A stretch of 64,000 nt of DNA from Tulasnella sp. 424 (lineage: Eukaryota > Basidiomycota > Agaricomycetes > Cantharellales > Tulasnellaceae), in NCBI GenBank assembly GCA_019633425.1, contig WSUB01000106.1, positions 62,001 to 126,000 of the forward strand, read 5' to 3'. This document shows positions 31,978 to 43,699 of the stretch, in pieces. The position numbers and the translations under genes are program-made. The notes under the pieces were generated by a model. The model did not search any database, was not told where the DNA came from, and saw only the letters and a list, made by a program, of their open reading frames with translations. How positions within the stretch are numbered: position 1 is the first letter of the stretch; the number at the start of each line of letters is the position of its first letter.

Positions 31978-33633
31978 TCACACTCGAGTGCATCCAATGC
32001 CTCGAAGGGTGACCCCAATCGCCGCGAGCTGCTTGACAGCTTTCCCCAATCTCATCCCTCGAAGTCGACAATTGACCAGGTCGATTTCCTCCAACCATGT
32101 TTTGGAATTTTTCTGCAAATACTTCCACCGAATCCCGACTAGCCTCGTTATCTGACTGAGGTTCAAGTCAGCGTCATGAATTTCTAGGGACTTTAGCGAC
32201 TCGAAATTCCAATCGGCAGTAGAATTACGTGTCACGGGCCCGAACGAGGGCTTGTTCGAGTGTGATCCGATTAGCGCGAGGAGGTAATCCACCGAAGCGA
32301 CTTTGAAGTGGGCCCGGATGGCTCGGACGTCCTCGTCGCTGAAAGGCCTTAAGAAAATATTATTCACTTCCGAAGGATCGACTGTCGTGACCGTCAAAGG
32401 TGGTTCGTCGAGTAGCTCTTGGAATTCTTGAACGAGATCGTAGAATGAGTCCACTTCCTCCTCCCAGCTGAGCAGTCCAAAGGCCACTCGGCGACTTTCC
32501 GTCTTGTATACCAAGTGCGCGGTATCAGGTTTGCGGCTTTCCATGTGAATGCTCGCGGAACTGGGGTACCGGGTGTCTATCTCCTCCGGTGATAGGAAAT
32601 TACAATAATCCGCGGCAAATTCATCAAGACGCAGCGGGACAGCTGTGATTTCCAGGCTGCGTCGAAGGCATCGAGGGGTTAACAATCTCCGTATGAGATT
32701 CACCGCCGACTCGTCCAGACCAAATTTCAGATCCATCGTTTGCACGAAAGGTAAGGTTATTGAAGGTGGTGCTCCCGGAAACTCTGCGACCGTGAAGTCA
32801 TCGCACTGAACGCTCAGCCGTTCGAGGCTTGTGCAGGCTGATAGTACTTGCAATGTGTTCGTATTGATCTCCATGAGACGAGTGAGGATCAGTTCCTTGA
32901 GACCCGCGAGCCACAACGCGTCGGAAGAGGGTTGCCACCCCTCTGTGATGAGGTGACGGATTGGTGGGGGATCTCCCAGTGGCCAGGTAAGGGTCTGCTG
33001 ACGGCCAATGGAGCTCGATGCGACGAAGTTTAGGGTCTGCAGGGCCGGTGTCCGAGCTTGGATTAGCCATCTGCAGACGGGATATGCACCGGGATCATCC
33101 GAACGGAACGTCTGGACTCGAGTGACAGAGGATTGCAACGCCTCTGGCATCATATCTGTCTGCATCGTCGGTTGGGAAGGAGTCCTCATGCAGTAAATGC
33201 ACAAGGTCGCGGATCCGGATCTTTCTAAGCATGTAGGAATCACCGTGAGCGAACTTTTGACGTTGATGACGCGCCAATATTGCGGTGAGGAGAGAAGAAA
33301 GTTGTTCCATGCGGTAGATACACGACGCATCCGGAAGAGCTGATGCCTGTGGCGGTCGAGTTCGTTCAGGGGGAAATGAGGGTCGTGGATCTGGTCCAAG
33401 TCCAGCGCGCTTTCGAATATCAAGTGGACGCCGTCGGCAAGGAGGCGACTGAACAGGGTGCGCTCATTCCTCCGGCGTCGAATTGCGACTTCGATCGCAT
33501 CGCAAACCGCAACCTCCGTCGTAGCGATGCCCACCAAGGTCGTTGCCGCAGGGGCCCTGAAAGGGGAAGTCTCAGAACGATGAAATGTAGCAGGTCGAGC
33601 ATACACACGTTGCAGATAGCTCGTGTATGTCAA
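31978..33633 (-). CDS. F-box-like protein, family II copy 2
   Basis: Single open frame of 551 residues starting MTYTSYLQRVYARP. F-box-like segment ADGVHLIFESALDLDQ and MRRVSTAWNNFLLSSPQYW; leucine-rich tail with LKELILTRLMEIN, LERLSVQCDD, TMDLKFGLDESAVNLIRR, LKSLEIHDADLNLSQITRLV; C-terminus CRLRGMRLGKAVKQLAAIGVTLRG. It is closest to copy 3 (43700-45367), including the upstream flank. The stop is at 31978. Likely ubiquitin-ligase adaptor; target unknown. Confidence 0.78.
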   Translation of the reverse strand: MTYTSYLQRVYARPATFHRSETSPFRAPAATTLVGIATTEVAVCDAIEVAIRRRRNERTLFSRLLADGVHLIFESALDLDQIHDPHFPLNELDRHRHQLFRMRRVSTAWNNFLLSSPQYWRVINVKSSLTVIPTCLERSGSATLCIYCMRTPSQPTMQTDMMPEALQSSVTRVQTFRSDDPGAYPVCRWLIQARTPALQTLNFVASSSIGRQQTLTWPLGDPPPIRHLITEGWQPSSDALWLAGLKELILTRLMEINTNTLQVLSACTSLERLSVQCDDFTVAEFPGAPPSITLPFVQTMDLKFGLDESAVNLIRRLLTPRCLRRSLEITAVPLRLDEFAADYCNFLSPEEIDTRYPSSASIHMESRKPDTAHLVYKTESRRVAFGLLSWEEEVDSFYDLVQEFQELLDEPPLTVTTVDPSEVNNIFLRPFSDEDVRAIRAHFKVASVDYLLALIGSHSNKPSFGPVTRNSTADWNFESLKSLEIHDADLNLSQITRLVGIRWKYLQKNSKTWLEEIDLVNCRLRGMRLGKAVKQLAAIGVTLRGIGCTRV

Positions 33634-34015
33634 GTATATCCTTTAGAAAAGCATCGATGCACGCCTGGACGGTGGGAGTGATCTGAAGATGGCTGGGTGG
33701 ATCTGGGAAGATGTAAAACACCCCAGCTGGTGAGTCAGTGACATTAAACAGGCTCAGGTTCGCGTACCTTGCGGGGAGGACATCGGACTTTGTTTCAATC
33801 GGATTTTGGGTTGGTCGAGTACTTTCCAATTGCAAGGCCGCCACGCGGAGGTGGTGTCGCCGGTAGTCTCCTTCGCAGACTGATAACAACTTGGGGGGGG
33901 AGGTACGTTGTTTGTCGCCGGTGGTTGTCGTGACCAACTCAGGTACGCTGGACCAAATAAGAAGCTCAACAGCAATCATCATCAAGGCATCCGACGAACC
34001 AAAGACCACTGGCAT
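33572..34015 (-). other. Conserved upstream open frame of F-box-like copy 2
   Basis: A 147-codon frame overlapping the F-box start. Its last part (YANLSLFNVTDSPAG, HLQITPTVQACIDAFLKDI) has a close relative upstream of copy 3 (45306-45614). It may be a 5' exon of the F-box gene or only conserved flank. Confidence 0.4.
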
Positions 34016-34034
34016 CTACCTACACGACGGTTGT

Positions 34035-34048
34035 GGGGGGGGGGGGGG
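34035..34048 (+). repeat. G14 homopolymer
   Basis: Fourteen G in a row inside GTTGTG...GTGAGAGAACAG. The matching place near copy 3 (about 45646) has only GTGGGGGAG. Confidence 0.9.
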
Positions 34049-34523
34049 TGAGAGAACAGAAAGCAACAGAACTACGCGTAACAAGGAGATAAAGCATATA
34101 GGCGTGGCCGTAGCCATATCTATTATAGGCAGCTGGAGATCTCGGTCCCTACGCTGAGAAAAACACGCTGTCCGGTTTTTGTGCAATGTACCGTAGTAGG
34201 GATCTGATAACACACTCGTCGACCGCTGACCGCCGTTCCTTCTGTACCGCTTTTGACCATGGCAGCCGCACTGGGAGGAGTTCATCGCTTACGCGTTGAT
34301 TGCATGTCAACTGGTTGCAGTCTTTGCTTCGCTTACCTCACTTCATCTCAAGGTACGCGCACTCCTTCCCTTCCGTCTGACTGCCCGTCCTACATACTTC
34401 ATCACGATACCGGGGATCAGGATATTGATTGGAGCTGTGATAATCAAGATATACAGCATGTGGTCACAGGATATGTCTTCCAATAGTCATACTAGAGTCT
34501 CATATATGTACGCTGAATTGAAA

Positions 34524-37053
34524 CTACACCGTTCTAGAGCGAACTAGGTTCGGACCCTCCCTCAAGTCCTCCTCAACTGGGCCTTCGTTAACGTGTTCCG
34601 TTGGAGACCTGCCGCGCCTCGTAGGCTGCAAGGGATTTTCTATACGGTGACTGGAGACGCTGCCCCGATTGCTTGAGGTCGATTGTAGAGGATCCATATC
34701 CAGCACGAAATCGCACAGGAAATCGCAGACCGCCTCCGACCGTTTGGAATGATCACGATTTTCCGGATCCAGACCTGGATAAATATCGAGAAGATTTCGT
34801 CGGAGCGCTTTGTGACCTGCTAGTGCAACAGCTCCAAAAGGCGACAGTGGCTTGGTACCTGCGGGTAGGGATGGTTCAAGAACCACTTAAGCCCCCTTTC
34901 AAATATCTCACTCACCAAAAAGGAGGCTGACCAGGGATCTGCCAAACAGCAATACAAAAACAATGTCGAAGGATGTATACAAACCACCTGGGGAATTGTG
35001 GTGGGTCGCCCTATATCAGAATCTACCGTCATGGCCGGGGATTGCTGCATACCGGTCGACGCCAGACCTTCAAGCATTGTGTGTTCTATGTACTCTTCCC
35101 ATGCATCAACATGATTGTCATAGAAGCCACCAAAGGAGGGTGTTATTTGAATGGTAGTTTGCGAGCTCGGTACCGCACTCGAGGATGTTGCAGAGACTCC
35201 AAAGAACAAGCGTTAGTCGATACGAACATCGTTCTAGCGGCATGTAAATAATCATACAACAATAAGAGCAATACTCACCTACAGGATAACCAACTATCTC
35301 CAAAGGTTGCTGTCGGTGGCATGGTGAGTCTAATGGTCATCGAATAAAAGGAAGGGGTACAACCTCCTTCATTCCAACCATCTCGAGAAAGGTCCCCGAA
35401 CGGGCGTGGATCACATGCTTGCCTACATCCAGACTCGTGCGAGTGCCCGTAGAGATATTCCACGACAGAGATTCCCCAAAGCTCTGCATCCAAGGGCGAT
35501 TATTCTCCCAGATGGGTATGCTGGCAAGGTAGCTTCTAAGGATCGGTGTAACACTTAGTGGACCGGACCAGCTCATTTGAATCCGCGGAGACCCAACGTT
35601 GCTGCTGGGCTCCAGATTTGCTATGTTATCCCCCGTAAGACCACAATAAATTAGCCCAAGACATCCAACTATTCCCCAACGTGAGTATCAACTTACTAAG
35701 ACCTTGGCAAGACCACTGTATCCCAATATCCACACTTGCCCAAGTGAGACGATCCCAAAGCCAGTAGTCGTCGTACGTGCAAAGAACTATAGAGGGAAGT
35801 TTAGCTTCACATCACACCTAAGAGTCAATCCGCTTACATTGTGTGGAACCTGCCGAAGCGTTTACGCTAAACAAGTCACGGAAGTCGGAGGAGCCAGTAT
35901 CATTGCTGAATGCAGCAACTGGATCACTCCAGTATGGTTCTTGCCAAGGCGTCTGAAACTCTAATCGCTTCAACCACTTCCAACCGTGTTCCGATTAGCT
36001 TGCGATCGACCGACTCAATTGGGCGGTATGTGCTTACTACTATGCCCCAGAGGAGATCCACGAAACTCGTTTCATAAGGCATGGGGGCGGGAATGGCCTT
36101 TCTTGGGAGAGGAGAGTTAAATTGCTGTATTGGGAGGATAAATATGTTGAGGGCCCCGAAGGCGCAAATCGCCACGATTCCAGCGAGTGCGGTGGTGCCT
36201 CGAAGTGCAGCTAGCCAAGCTGGCTCAACCCTGTCATCCCTTCTGAACGGAGTGTGCTGCTCCAAGAACTTGCGACATTGAATAATAAACTTTTTAGCAT
36301 TACCGACGGTCGATCCGCCTTGTGTTCGCTCGTTACGCCCTACCAGAGCCCGAATATTTAAGCGCCATACTGCCCAGTTCCTTCCAGAAACATGCAATGC
36401 GGCCGTTATGACGATTAAACAGAGCGCGATTGAGACCAAGATGTCGATGGACAGAAGGATGAACCCGAGGTAGAATAGAGCCAACGATATCCGGTCATAC
36501 GGTGGGATGGTCAGCGAAACGTAGAGGTCGTATGCCGAGGGAATTCCTATAGCAAGCCGAACGATGAACACTGATCATCAAAAATCTCATTAGTTCTGAT
36601 TGTGGCCTATCTTGCGCCCAGCCAAGAGGAAGTACCTATATCGATCCCGATTGTCAGGCAGTGACAACATAATTCAAACCAGGCTTCAGATAGCAAAGAT
36701 TTAGGATTCAAAGCTGCCTGAATCAACCTGCATGAAAAAAGGGTCATGTTCGGATAAGTGTCTTCCGAGACGTTAGGGCTTACAAAGCAGGCCGTAGCAG
36801 CGCAATCGCAAGACAAATTCCGAGATCCAGCCAAAATCCGTGACCTAGAAATCACGTTGAGTCCCGATGACTCTTGGATGTATAGGTTGAGTTTACCGAG
36901 AAGACTTATGATCATCAAGAGGTTTCTACTAAGGCAAAGACATGCCCAAATGCAGAGGAACACTAAACGGTCTACCAGTTGAACAAGGCCTGTAATCATC
37001 CAGATTCGACCATGGTTTCTGGGCGTTGGTGGCCATAAACCAGGGATTTGCAT
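34524..37053 (-). CDS. Uncharacterised multi-pass membrane protein (Agaricomycete-type)
   Basis: Exons 36636-37053, 36038-36570, 35838-35958, 35703-35786, 35361-35620, 35279-35309, 34912-35196, 34524-34858 join in frame to 688 residues. At least four hydrophobic segments are seen: LVDRLVFLCIWACLCLS, ISLALFYLGFILLSIDIL, DILVSIALCLIVITAAL, and ALAGIVAICAFGALNIFI. A long polar, probably extracellular region follows (YDDYWLWDRLTWASVD, NVSEDT-type glycosylation sites, SFGESLSWNISTGT). A last hydrophobic stretch leads to a cytosolic tail, STKPLSPFGAVALAG, GLDPENRDHSKRSEAV, CDFLCDFVLDMDPL. The tail resembles, from memory, a large uncharacterised family in mushroom-forming fungi. The final donor (GTGAGATA at 34911) was chosen because it alone opens the tail frame. 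Function unknown; the start at 37053 is uncertain. Confidence 0.65.
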
Positions 37054-37554
37054 CAGGAACTTTACGAGGATTAGAGAGTTTTGTTAAATGTGGAATCTAT
37101 AACCACACAGGATACCAGTAGCGTGTAGTTGTAATCGCTGACATTAGTATCACTACAGAACGTACAAAAGATAACAAGGCCGCACCTAGCGCGTGGTTGT
37201 AATCGCTGACCGTTCAACCACCCGCTGACACGCCTCATATGTCCAAGGGTACAAATAACGACAAATGTTGTGATGACTCGGTCACCATGCTCCGTCAAGG
37301 TCTCTCTCATCAACGTATTTATGTTATCAGTGCGCGGTGCTGTCTGTTGAAGGGTCCTAGTCTCCCATCGGCAGTTAGTCAGTGCTTCATTTTCCTCGGT
37401 CCCCCAAACACCCCTGCTTACCGTCCACTCGTTCTCAGCGAGGTTTTAGTTCGCTACATCATCGTTTATGATTCTAATACAAATTCTGCTTCATTGGTGC
37501 CTTGTTGTTGAGAGACTTTGATGTGTTGACTAGTCTCTTGTAAGCCAGATTGCG
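37054..37554. other. Intergenic left of the inverted-repeat element
   Basis: Upstream flank of the membrane-protein gene. A short direct repeat is visible (GTGTAGTTGTAATCGCTGAC at 37120 and a near copy at 37190). No gene is seen. Confidence 0.5.
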
Positions 37555-40124
37555 AACTTGAGCGAGGCACAGCCTGCGGCTGTACGGCACCTTGCTCACC
37601 GACTCGCGGCATCTGAAGAGGTATATAGATTGGCAGTAGACGGAAGAAACCCGTATAGTGCAAAAATAAATAACTGCTAATTGGTATATTCAGATCGTGG
37701 TGAAGGAGCCAAGAATCTGAATGAAGCTCAGAGGGGAGACAAGCGAACGGTGAAGACGAGAAACCGAGAAGTCTTTCTCAGAGCGAGATCACTGTTAGGG
37801 GGTATTGGGAACATATTGTGGACCAAGCCACAGCAGAACCAGGCTATATCAGTCTGAGGCATGAGTGCTGTGTGACCAATTACCCGTCCAAAGTCAGTCA
37901 TATCAGTTATGGGAGATAACTCGCGGGCAATAAGCAGGCTGCATATTACTCGCCTTTTTGCTGGCATCCCGTTCGTAAGATTGTTTCCGGCTGGAAGTTG
38001 CCAGAATACGGACGGGCATACAATGTACGATAATTTGGTGAATGGCCGCCACAACGGTTGAATCGTGTGTGAAACAATTTATGGCCACCATCCGTCTCGA
38101 CTCTCAGCAGCTTTTGAAGCGACGGCTTCCCTCCCCATTGCTTACTGTAGCTGAGGATATGTGTACCTGATAGCTCTGCTGGTGTATGATTTGATTGCTG
38201 TGGGGATTTAGGCCAGGCTGGACTGCTGGGATTGGACTAGCGGCGGGTTGCTGGTGGAGAAGCTGAGGACTGTCACTCAGCGGATCAAGCCTCCCCTGAG
38301 GAAGGCTATGACTCGGATTTTAGAGTCCTCCAGCAGGAAGTTGACTGAAGTTGACCGAGCTGGTATAGATTGATGAGCTTGGCGATGGTAATAGTGCCCA
38401 GTGGCAAGCCGGAGGACATCATTCGGAATGGTGTTGTGGATCGCAAAACCAAACCCCAGCACCGGGTCCGAGTCGTATGCCCATCCCCACTGGTCTATGT
38501 GGTACTGCTGCTGACTCGTGAGAAACAGTGCTATGGAGTGGTGTATCGATGTATGGTTCCGTGTCGACGTCTCCGTCGGTATCCTCATATTTCCAAAAGT
38601 AGAAAATACGAGCATATACATAGATATAAGCATGTTCGGTTTGGGAAAGAAACAACGCGGCAAGAAACGCGCTATCACAAGGTGCAGGAACACCTCTGAA
38701 CTGGTCGAGGGTGAAAGCCGACGGAAAACCGAGCTTAGCTCCGTTCGGCCTCGGTCTTTGAGGTGACTGAATGGCTGAGGGTTGTGACGACTGTTACGCG
38801 ATGCGAGCACGAGTTTGATCTGAGTTCATGAACAAAATCATGAGTTGATTTCGTGTAAATTGTGATGCCATTGTTGCCGCCTTGCAGAGGCTAAAGCGGA
38901 AGCCAATTAGATAGAAAGTCGTATTGAGACAGAGTCTTCAGACCGTGTCGCGAGTGCCAGAACCATGGTGTTATGAGAGGGCCTCCGCGGTGCCATCATC
39001 GAAGTCCATTTCACCCTGGAACATTTTCGTTTTATACACGATTCAACTGTCCGACAGTTGGATGTAGTCTAGTGTGCTCACCTAACAATTTCACAACAGT
39101 CTGCAGTATCGATAGCAGCTCCACTCGGCCTATGGGAGATAAGTTAGTCTTCACATTGAAGGAGGCATGAGTGAACTTACCGCTGCATCTCCTTATGACC
39201 ACGAGCCGGATGAGTGTCCTGGTACAACGCATATGTGAGTATTAGCAGCTAATTACTCGCTTAGATTGGGCGAACTTCACCATATAGTGCATAGGTCAGT
39301 GTTTAGTGAGAGGGAGTGGGAGAGGGAGAGGGAGGACGGTGAGTGAAAAGATGAAGTTTGGACTTGAACCGCGCGCATATATATGGCGGTTGGACCCTGT
39401 TTGTTTGGGCTCAACTTTGTTTACACCCTCCTAAAATGACACGGAGGGACTTAGAGAAAAAAAAAGGCCGCCCTCCCTCCGCTCTCGCCGTTCCTCACTT
39501 CTGGGGCCGAGGTGCCGAGTGATCAGGATGTATATGAAGAATGAAGTTGTTGGATATCAGGTCATGTCTAGGGAGAAATAAGCAGAAGAGTATGAGAAAA
39601 GGGCAAAGCTAGCTCCACTTGCATCTGTTGAGGTAGTGGTTGCCATGGCTGTCTGCTTTCTAAGGAGGGTTGGTCAGTGACGGTGATACTGCACAAGCTG
39701 TATAATGTATTATGTATATTAACAGTATGTTACCAGTCTGATTTATTGGCCATGAGGCATTGTAAGGCATTATCAGGGGTCACGAGCGCCGGCAAATATT
39801 TGTAAGGCCTATGCGTTCACACAGGGTGGCGGCGCGCGGGGTGATGTCGTGGCGACCTTTCACTTTGATCATCGTACATCGGATCTTCCAGAACCGATAT
39901 GACTGACTTCGTAGAATCTTCACGGATCGCGTAACTCTCCTCTGAGCTTCATTCTCCTTCGGGCTCCTTCACCACAACCTGTATACCAATTAGCAGTTTT
40001 TCATTTTGCACTATACGTCTTTCTTTTGTCTACTACCAATACCTCTTACCGGGAAGGGGTATGCCCCTGCGGCGAGTCGGTGAGCAAGGTGCTGCACAGC
40101 CGTAGGCTGTGCCTTGCTCAAGTT
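37555..40124. mobile_element. Putative DNA transposon, about 2.6 kb, long terminal inverted repeats
   Basis: The left arm 37555-37738 and right arm 39937-40124 are inverted copies. Both contain ACTTGAGC(G/A)AGGCACAGCC at the outer end, then GGTGAGCAAGGTGC, CACTATACG, ATACCAATTAGCAGT and TCTGAGCTTCATTC further in. The outer ends themselves hold a small palindrome (ACAGCC..AGGCTGT). The interior (37740-39935) has only short open frames, with none I recognise as a transposase; the longest is 177 codons on the minus strand (38277-38810). It is therefore probably non-autonomous or decayed. A target-site duplication was not found by eye. Confidence 0.65.
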
Positions 40125-40360
40125 GTTTCTCTTGCGCAATTTCCGTGCCTCAAGATCACGTCATCCCCCACCTGCACACCCTTGCACACCCCCAAAGAAA
40201 CATAATTAAGTAGGGCTACTGGCCCGCGAGGTGAGCCAGAGACCATTCAGACCCGCACTCCCTTCAGTGCACGACCCCCCCCTTCAGGAGCGAGAATCTT
40301 CCTCTCTTCACGATCTGTACTAACGCATCGATACCGCCCACAGCGCACATCCAACACGAA

Positions 40361-41179
40361 ATGCGTTCCACCACCTTCTTCATTGCTGCCCTCGCCATCG
40401 TTGCCGGACGCGTCGCAGCTCAGGACGACGACCCCACTCCCACTGACACCTCGGACGGCGCTCATGCCACTCCCACCGGTATCCCAGCCTGTGCCATGAC
40501 CTGCGCTCAAACAGCCTCCTCTGCCGCTGGTTGCTCTGGCATGTACGTTCGATTCCTTCTGGTTCCCTGTTTCCTCCCTGCAGCTGACAATCGCCTTTGA
40601 CACAGCACCGACATCCCCTGCCTGTGCGCCTCCGGTGCTTTCCCAACTGTGGTTGGGGAGTGCATCTCCACCAGCTGCAGTGAGGAAGATCAGGCCGCTG
40701 CCAGAAGCTTGCTCTGCGCCAATGGTACGACTCTCTACTTTTGGCTCGTGTTTTGCTTGAGGCTTACATCGCCGGTCCTGACCCTCTCTTCCGGCGCTTC
40801 ATTTTGAGACAGAGACCGTGGTCCCCACCGTACGCGCCACCGGTGGCGCAACTTTTCATGAGGGCGACGGGAGGCCGGCGACTTCCGCTGTCCCGAGCAC
40901 CTACACCACCCCTGCGATGGATACGATCACCAGTGAACCGGGACCGTCGGCGACTTCCACCTCCTCCAGCGAACCGGGGCTGTCGGCAGCTTCCACCTCC
41001 TCTAGCGAACCGTCGGCGGCTTCCACCTCCTCCAGCGAATCGGGAACGACGGCTTCCACCTCCTCCAGCGTTTCCCAGGTCAGTACATTTTCAATACGCG
41101 TGTTTCTGGCGTAGACTCACGGATGTGATCCCCTTAGCTCCGGCGCGAGCTCCTCCGCTTGCCGCGATTCGGGGGGTGA
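40361..41179 (+). CDS. Secreted CFEM-domain protein with Ser/Thr-rich tail
   Basis: Exons 40361-40542, 40606-40724, 40813-41078 join in frame; the 3' end is uncertain (a further intron to 41157 gives a stop at 41179, while read-through stops at 41112-41114). The signal peptide [21 protein letters not shown] is followed by a Thr/Pro spacer and the CFEM domain: [46 protein letters not shown]. All eight cysteines and the Asp before CLC, which binds haem in characterised members, are present. The tail contains imperfect TSSSEPG repeats. CFEM proteins act in haem uptake, wall structure or as effectors. Most carry a GPI signal; I cannot find a hydrophobic C-terminus here. Confidence 0.82.
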
Positions 41180-42810
41180 CTTTACCCCCTCACTTCTCAC
41201 CCACTTCGCGCCCTGTAGCTCAGATATTCGGCATTTATATAGCGGATATGTAATAAAATGGAATGGAGTGAAAATATTAGCCGTGATTCGTTTGGTTCGA
41301 GCCTCGTGAAGGCTGCATTCTGGAGGAACGACAGCCGATCCCATCCCAGAAAGAAACGTGCAAATCGCGATTCAGCTTTTACGCTACAGACACCAGATTT
41401 GGACAGAAGCTTTTGTACTAGGATTAGATGGATCCGGTTAAATTTAAAGGCGATAGCAGCACAGGCAAGACTTTGACGTCCGCATCTGCTTCCGCTCTCC
41501 ATGGAAGACAGCGCGTCGCCCGTGCCTCCCGCCATGAGCAAGGTCAATTGCCCTCCATTTCAGTCCAGGCCCATACCTTTCATGTCAGAACCACAAAGTA
41601 TCAGCGCTCCAGCAACACTCCCATGTTGTCGTTCGTGTTGTCCATGGAGGAGAATCGGGACGTCGCAGTCGAGCTTTGCTCAGAAACGTGGGAATTCACT
41701 GTGACGCTTGCTATTCAGATGACATTGCATTCACAATAGCTCCCTATATACTAAACGTGGTATCATGAGATCTTAGATGATTGTCTGTGTAGCAGCTTAT
41801 TACTTAAATTCGTGCTCTGCCTCATAATGTTGTGTTCGGGAAAAGAGCCATCGTAGAAAGTTTGCCGGAGGAGGTAGGTGGCTCCTTGGTGCAAGGCTCT
41901 TGCCTTCATTCTGGCTCGTACCACCACATTAATTAGCAGGAATACCGGAAAATGGCTATGAAACAATTATAACTAGTAGTGTGAGTTGTATCTCCGGAGT
42001 GGTGAGAGAGGAAAAGGGCTGGGAAGTCACCCCTTCTAGCGAAGGTGCTCCGCCTCCGGAGCAGGGGCTTATGCGTGAACCTGGAGAACCTATATGTACG
42101 TAGAGTCGGGGATGATGATGTTTGCTCCCTCCGGACCCGGGATACTACAAATCTAATCCAGGCACATCGCTCCTTCTAAGAGGCGAGTTCGCGTTTCGTG
42201 CAGACCCCCCCCCGCTGACGCCGTGGCTCTGTCTTAGACTGCCTGGACGAAAGTGCCCCAACGAGAGGACAGGCAGACTGAGACTCGGAGACTACGAGTG
42301 TCTGTTGGACTTCAGGTTCCCAAACATGACAAAGATACAGCCTCAGCAGCTGTTGTGGATTATTTTTACTCGTGCCTCCGTACCAAAGCCTGGTTTGGAG
42401 GTCCTCTGGTGAGAACCGCCTTCGTGCTTATTTTGGCAAGTTGGTCGATGTTCTTTCGGTTGATGACGCTGCATTTGAGGCCGAATGTGAGCGCAAAAAG
42501 CTACACCATCGTCAGAAAATCTAGGGTCACCGCACGCTAGCCGGGCCCCTGAAAGTCTCCAGGATCGTGACCGCGTCTCGCAGCTCGTCGGGTTTTCTGC
42601 TTGAAGGAAAATCTAAGAGAAAAGCGAAGGGGAAGAACCTTGAGTTCCTTACCTCACTTTCATGAGCAAAAGAGCTCAGTCGAAAACCTTGAGTTTTCTT
42701 GTGCAGACTTTCCGGTCCCGCAAAAATCCATCAGGAACGGCCTAAGTTTCCCCGTGCGTTCTCCTATGGGTTTCCCGCGGAAGGAAACGTCCATTTGCGT
42801 CCTGTGATAC
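41180..42810. other. Gene-poor stretch
   Basis: Holds only short unsupported frames (41428-41739, 42253-42540). No domain, repeat or RNA gene is recognised. Confidence 0.5.
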
Positions 42811-43011
42811 GGAGCGTGAAAAACTCGTGGAAGCCGTTCTCAATTGAACGAACAAAAGAGAAAACAAGAACGCCAACTCCATCTCGAATAATAAAAACGA
42901 TCCACAAGTCCTTCGGATCCACCAAAGTGTTTAAGTACATATTCTCAATGAGTCTCCTGAGACTCTCCTCCTCAAGTGATGATGGTGTCGTCACGGCTGC
43001 GTCTTGTCATT
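42811..43011 (-). pseudogene. Stray copy of the 3' end of the Spt21/Ams2-like gene
   Basis: Closely matches 45720-45930, i.e. the 3' flank and last codons (TPSSLEEESLRRLIEN versus TPPSLEEESFRSLIEN) of the gene at 45859-49335. It lacks the rest of the gene, so it is a remnant. Together with the true 3' end it flanks F-box-like copy 3 as a direct repeat. Confidence 0.85.
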
Positions 43012-43699
43012 AGAAAGGAGAATGATTGAGTTGAGGGGAGAGCAAGCGGTACCAGAGAGTCGACGTATGACTACTGGAGGTACTTCATAGCTCACAAGCC
43101 CTCGGACTTTTCGTTGGCGCCCCTTGGCGGAGGATGCTTGCTGACGGAGAAGGCATAGATAGTTCAGCGGGCTAATGCATCCCAGATGAGAGAACGTGTA
43201 AGTGATATGAACTCAAGCCGTGTGTGTATTTAAATTTGTCTAACCATCGCTGAGGTTACCTTCGCCCAAAAAGTCGACGCCGAACCCCAACTCTTATCCG
43301 AACCTGCGTTACAGGCTGCTTCGACCTCCACCATCCAACAGCAGCTGCAACATTCAACGCAATGCTCGCAGTGATACGTAGATAAACCCCTAGCGATAAC
43401 CAAAATACCGAGTGGATTACGCGAAGCTTGCTTTCCAATCTTACCCAAAGCCAGCGTTCTCATAGCTCTATCGGCCACCTTGAAAAAGTTTCCCACTGCA
43501 CCTTTTCTGCTGATAGTGACATACTATCCTCAACTGCGGTCAAGACTAAACGATACATCACCAAGGTAGGACGGTACGCGGACACCAACCGGCACAGCAA
43601 CAACCGCGGTCCGGCGACTCCGTTCCGGAGAATTGAATGGCAATGACTGATCCATACATTTGTCATCTCTAGTGATAGATTCTTACATAAGGTGTAGTT
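43012..43699. other. Intergenic left of F-box-like copy 3
   Basis: The right edge shares sequence with the flank of copy 2. A minus frame (43230-43496) has no recognisable domain. Confidence 0.5.

Noticed and set aside
34259..34547. Hydrophobic plus-strand frame (ACQLVAVFASLTSLHL)
   Set aside because: The hydrophobic frame has no start codon, is out of frame with the nearby ATG and has no partner exons. Could be a relic.
38277..38810. Minus-strand frame inside the inverted-repeat element as transposase
   Set aside because: No DDE/DDD or zinc-finger pattern can be seen, and other frames nearby are all short.
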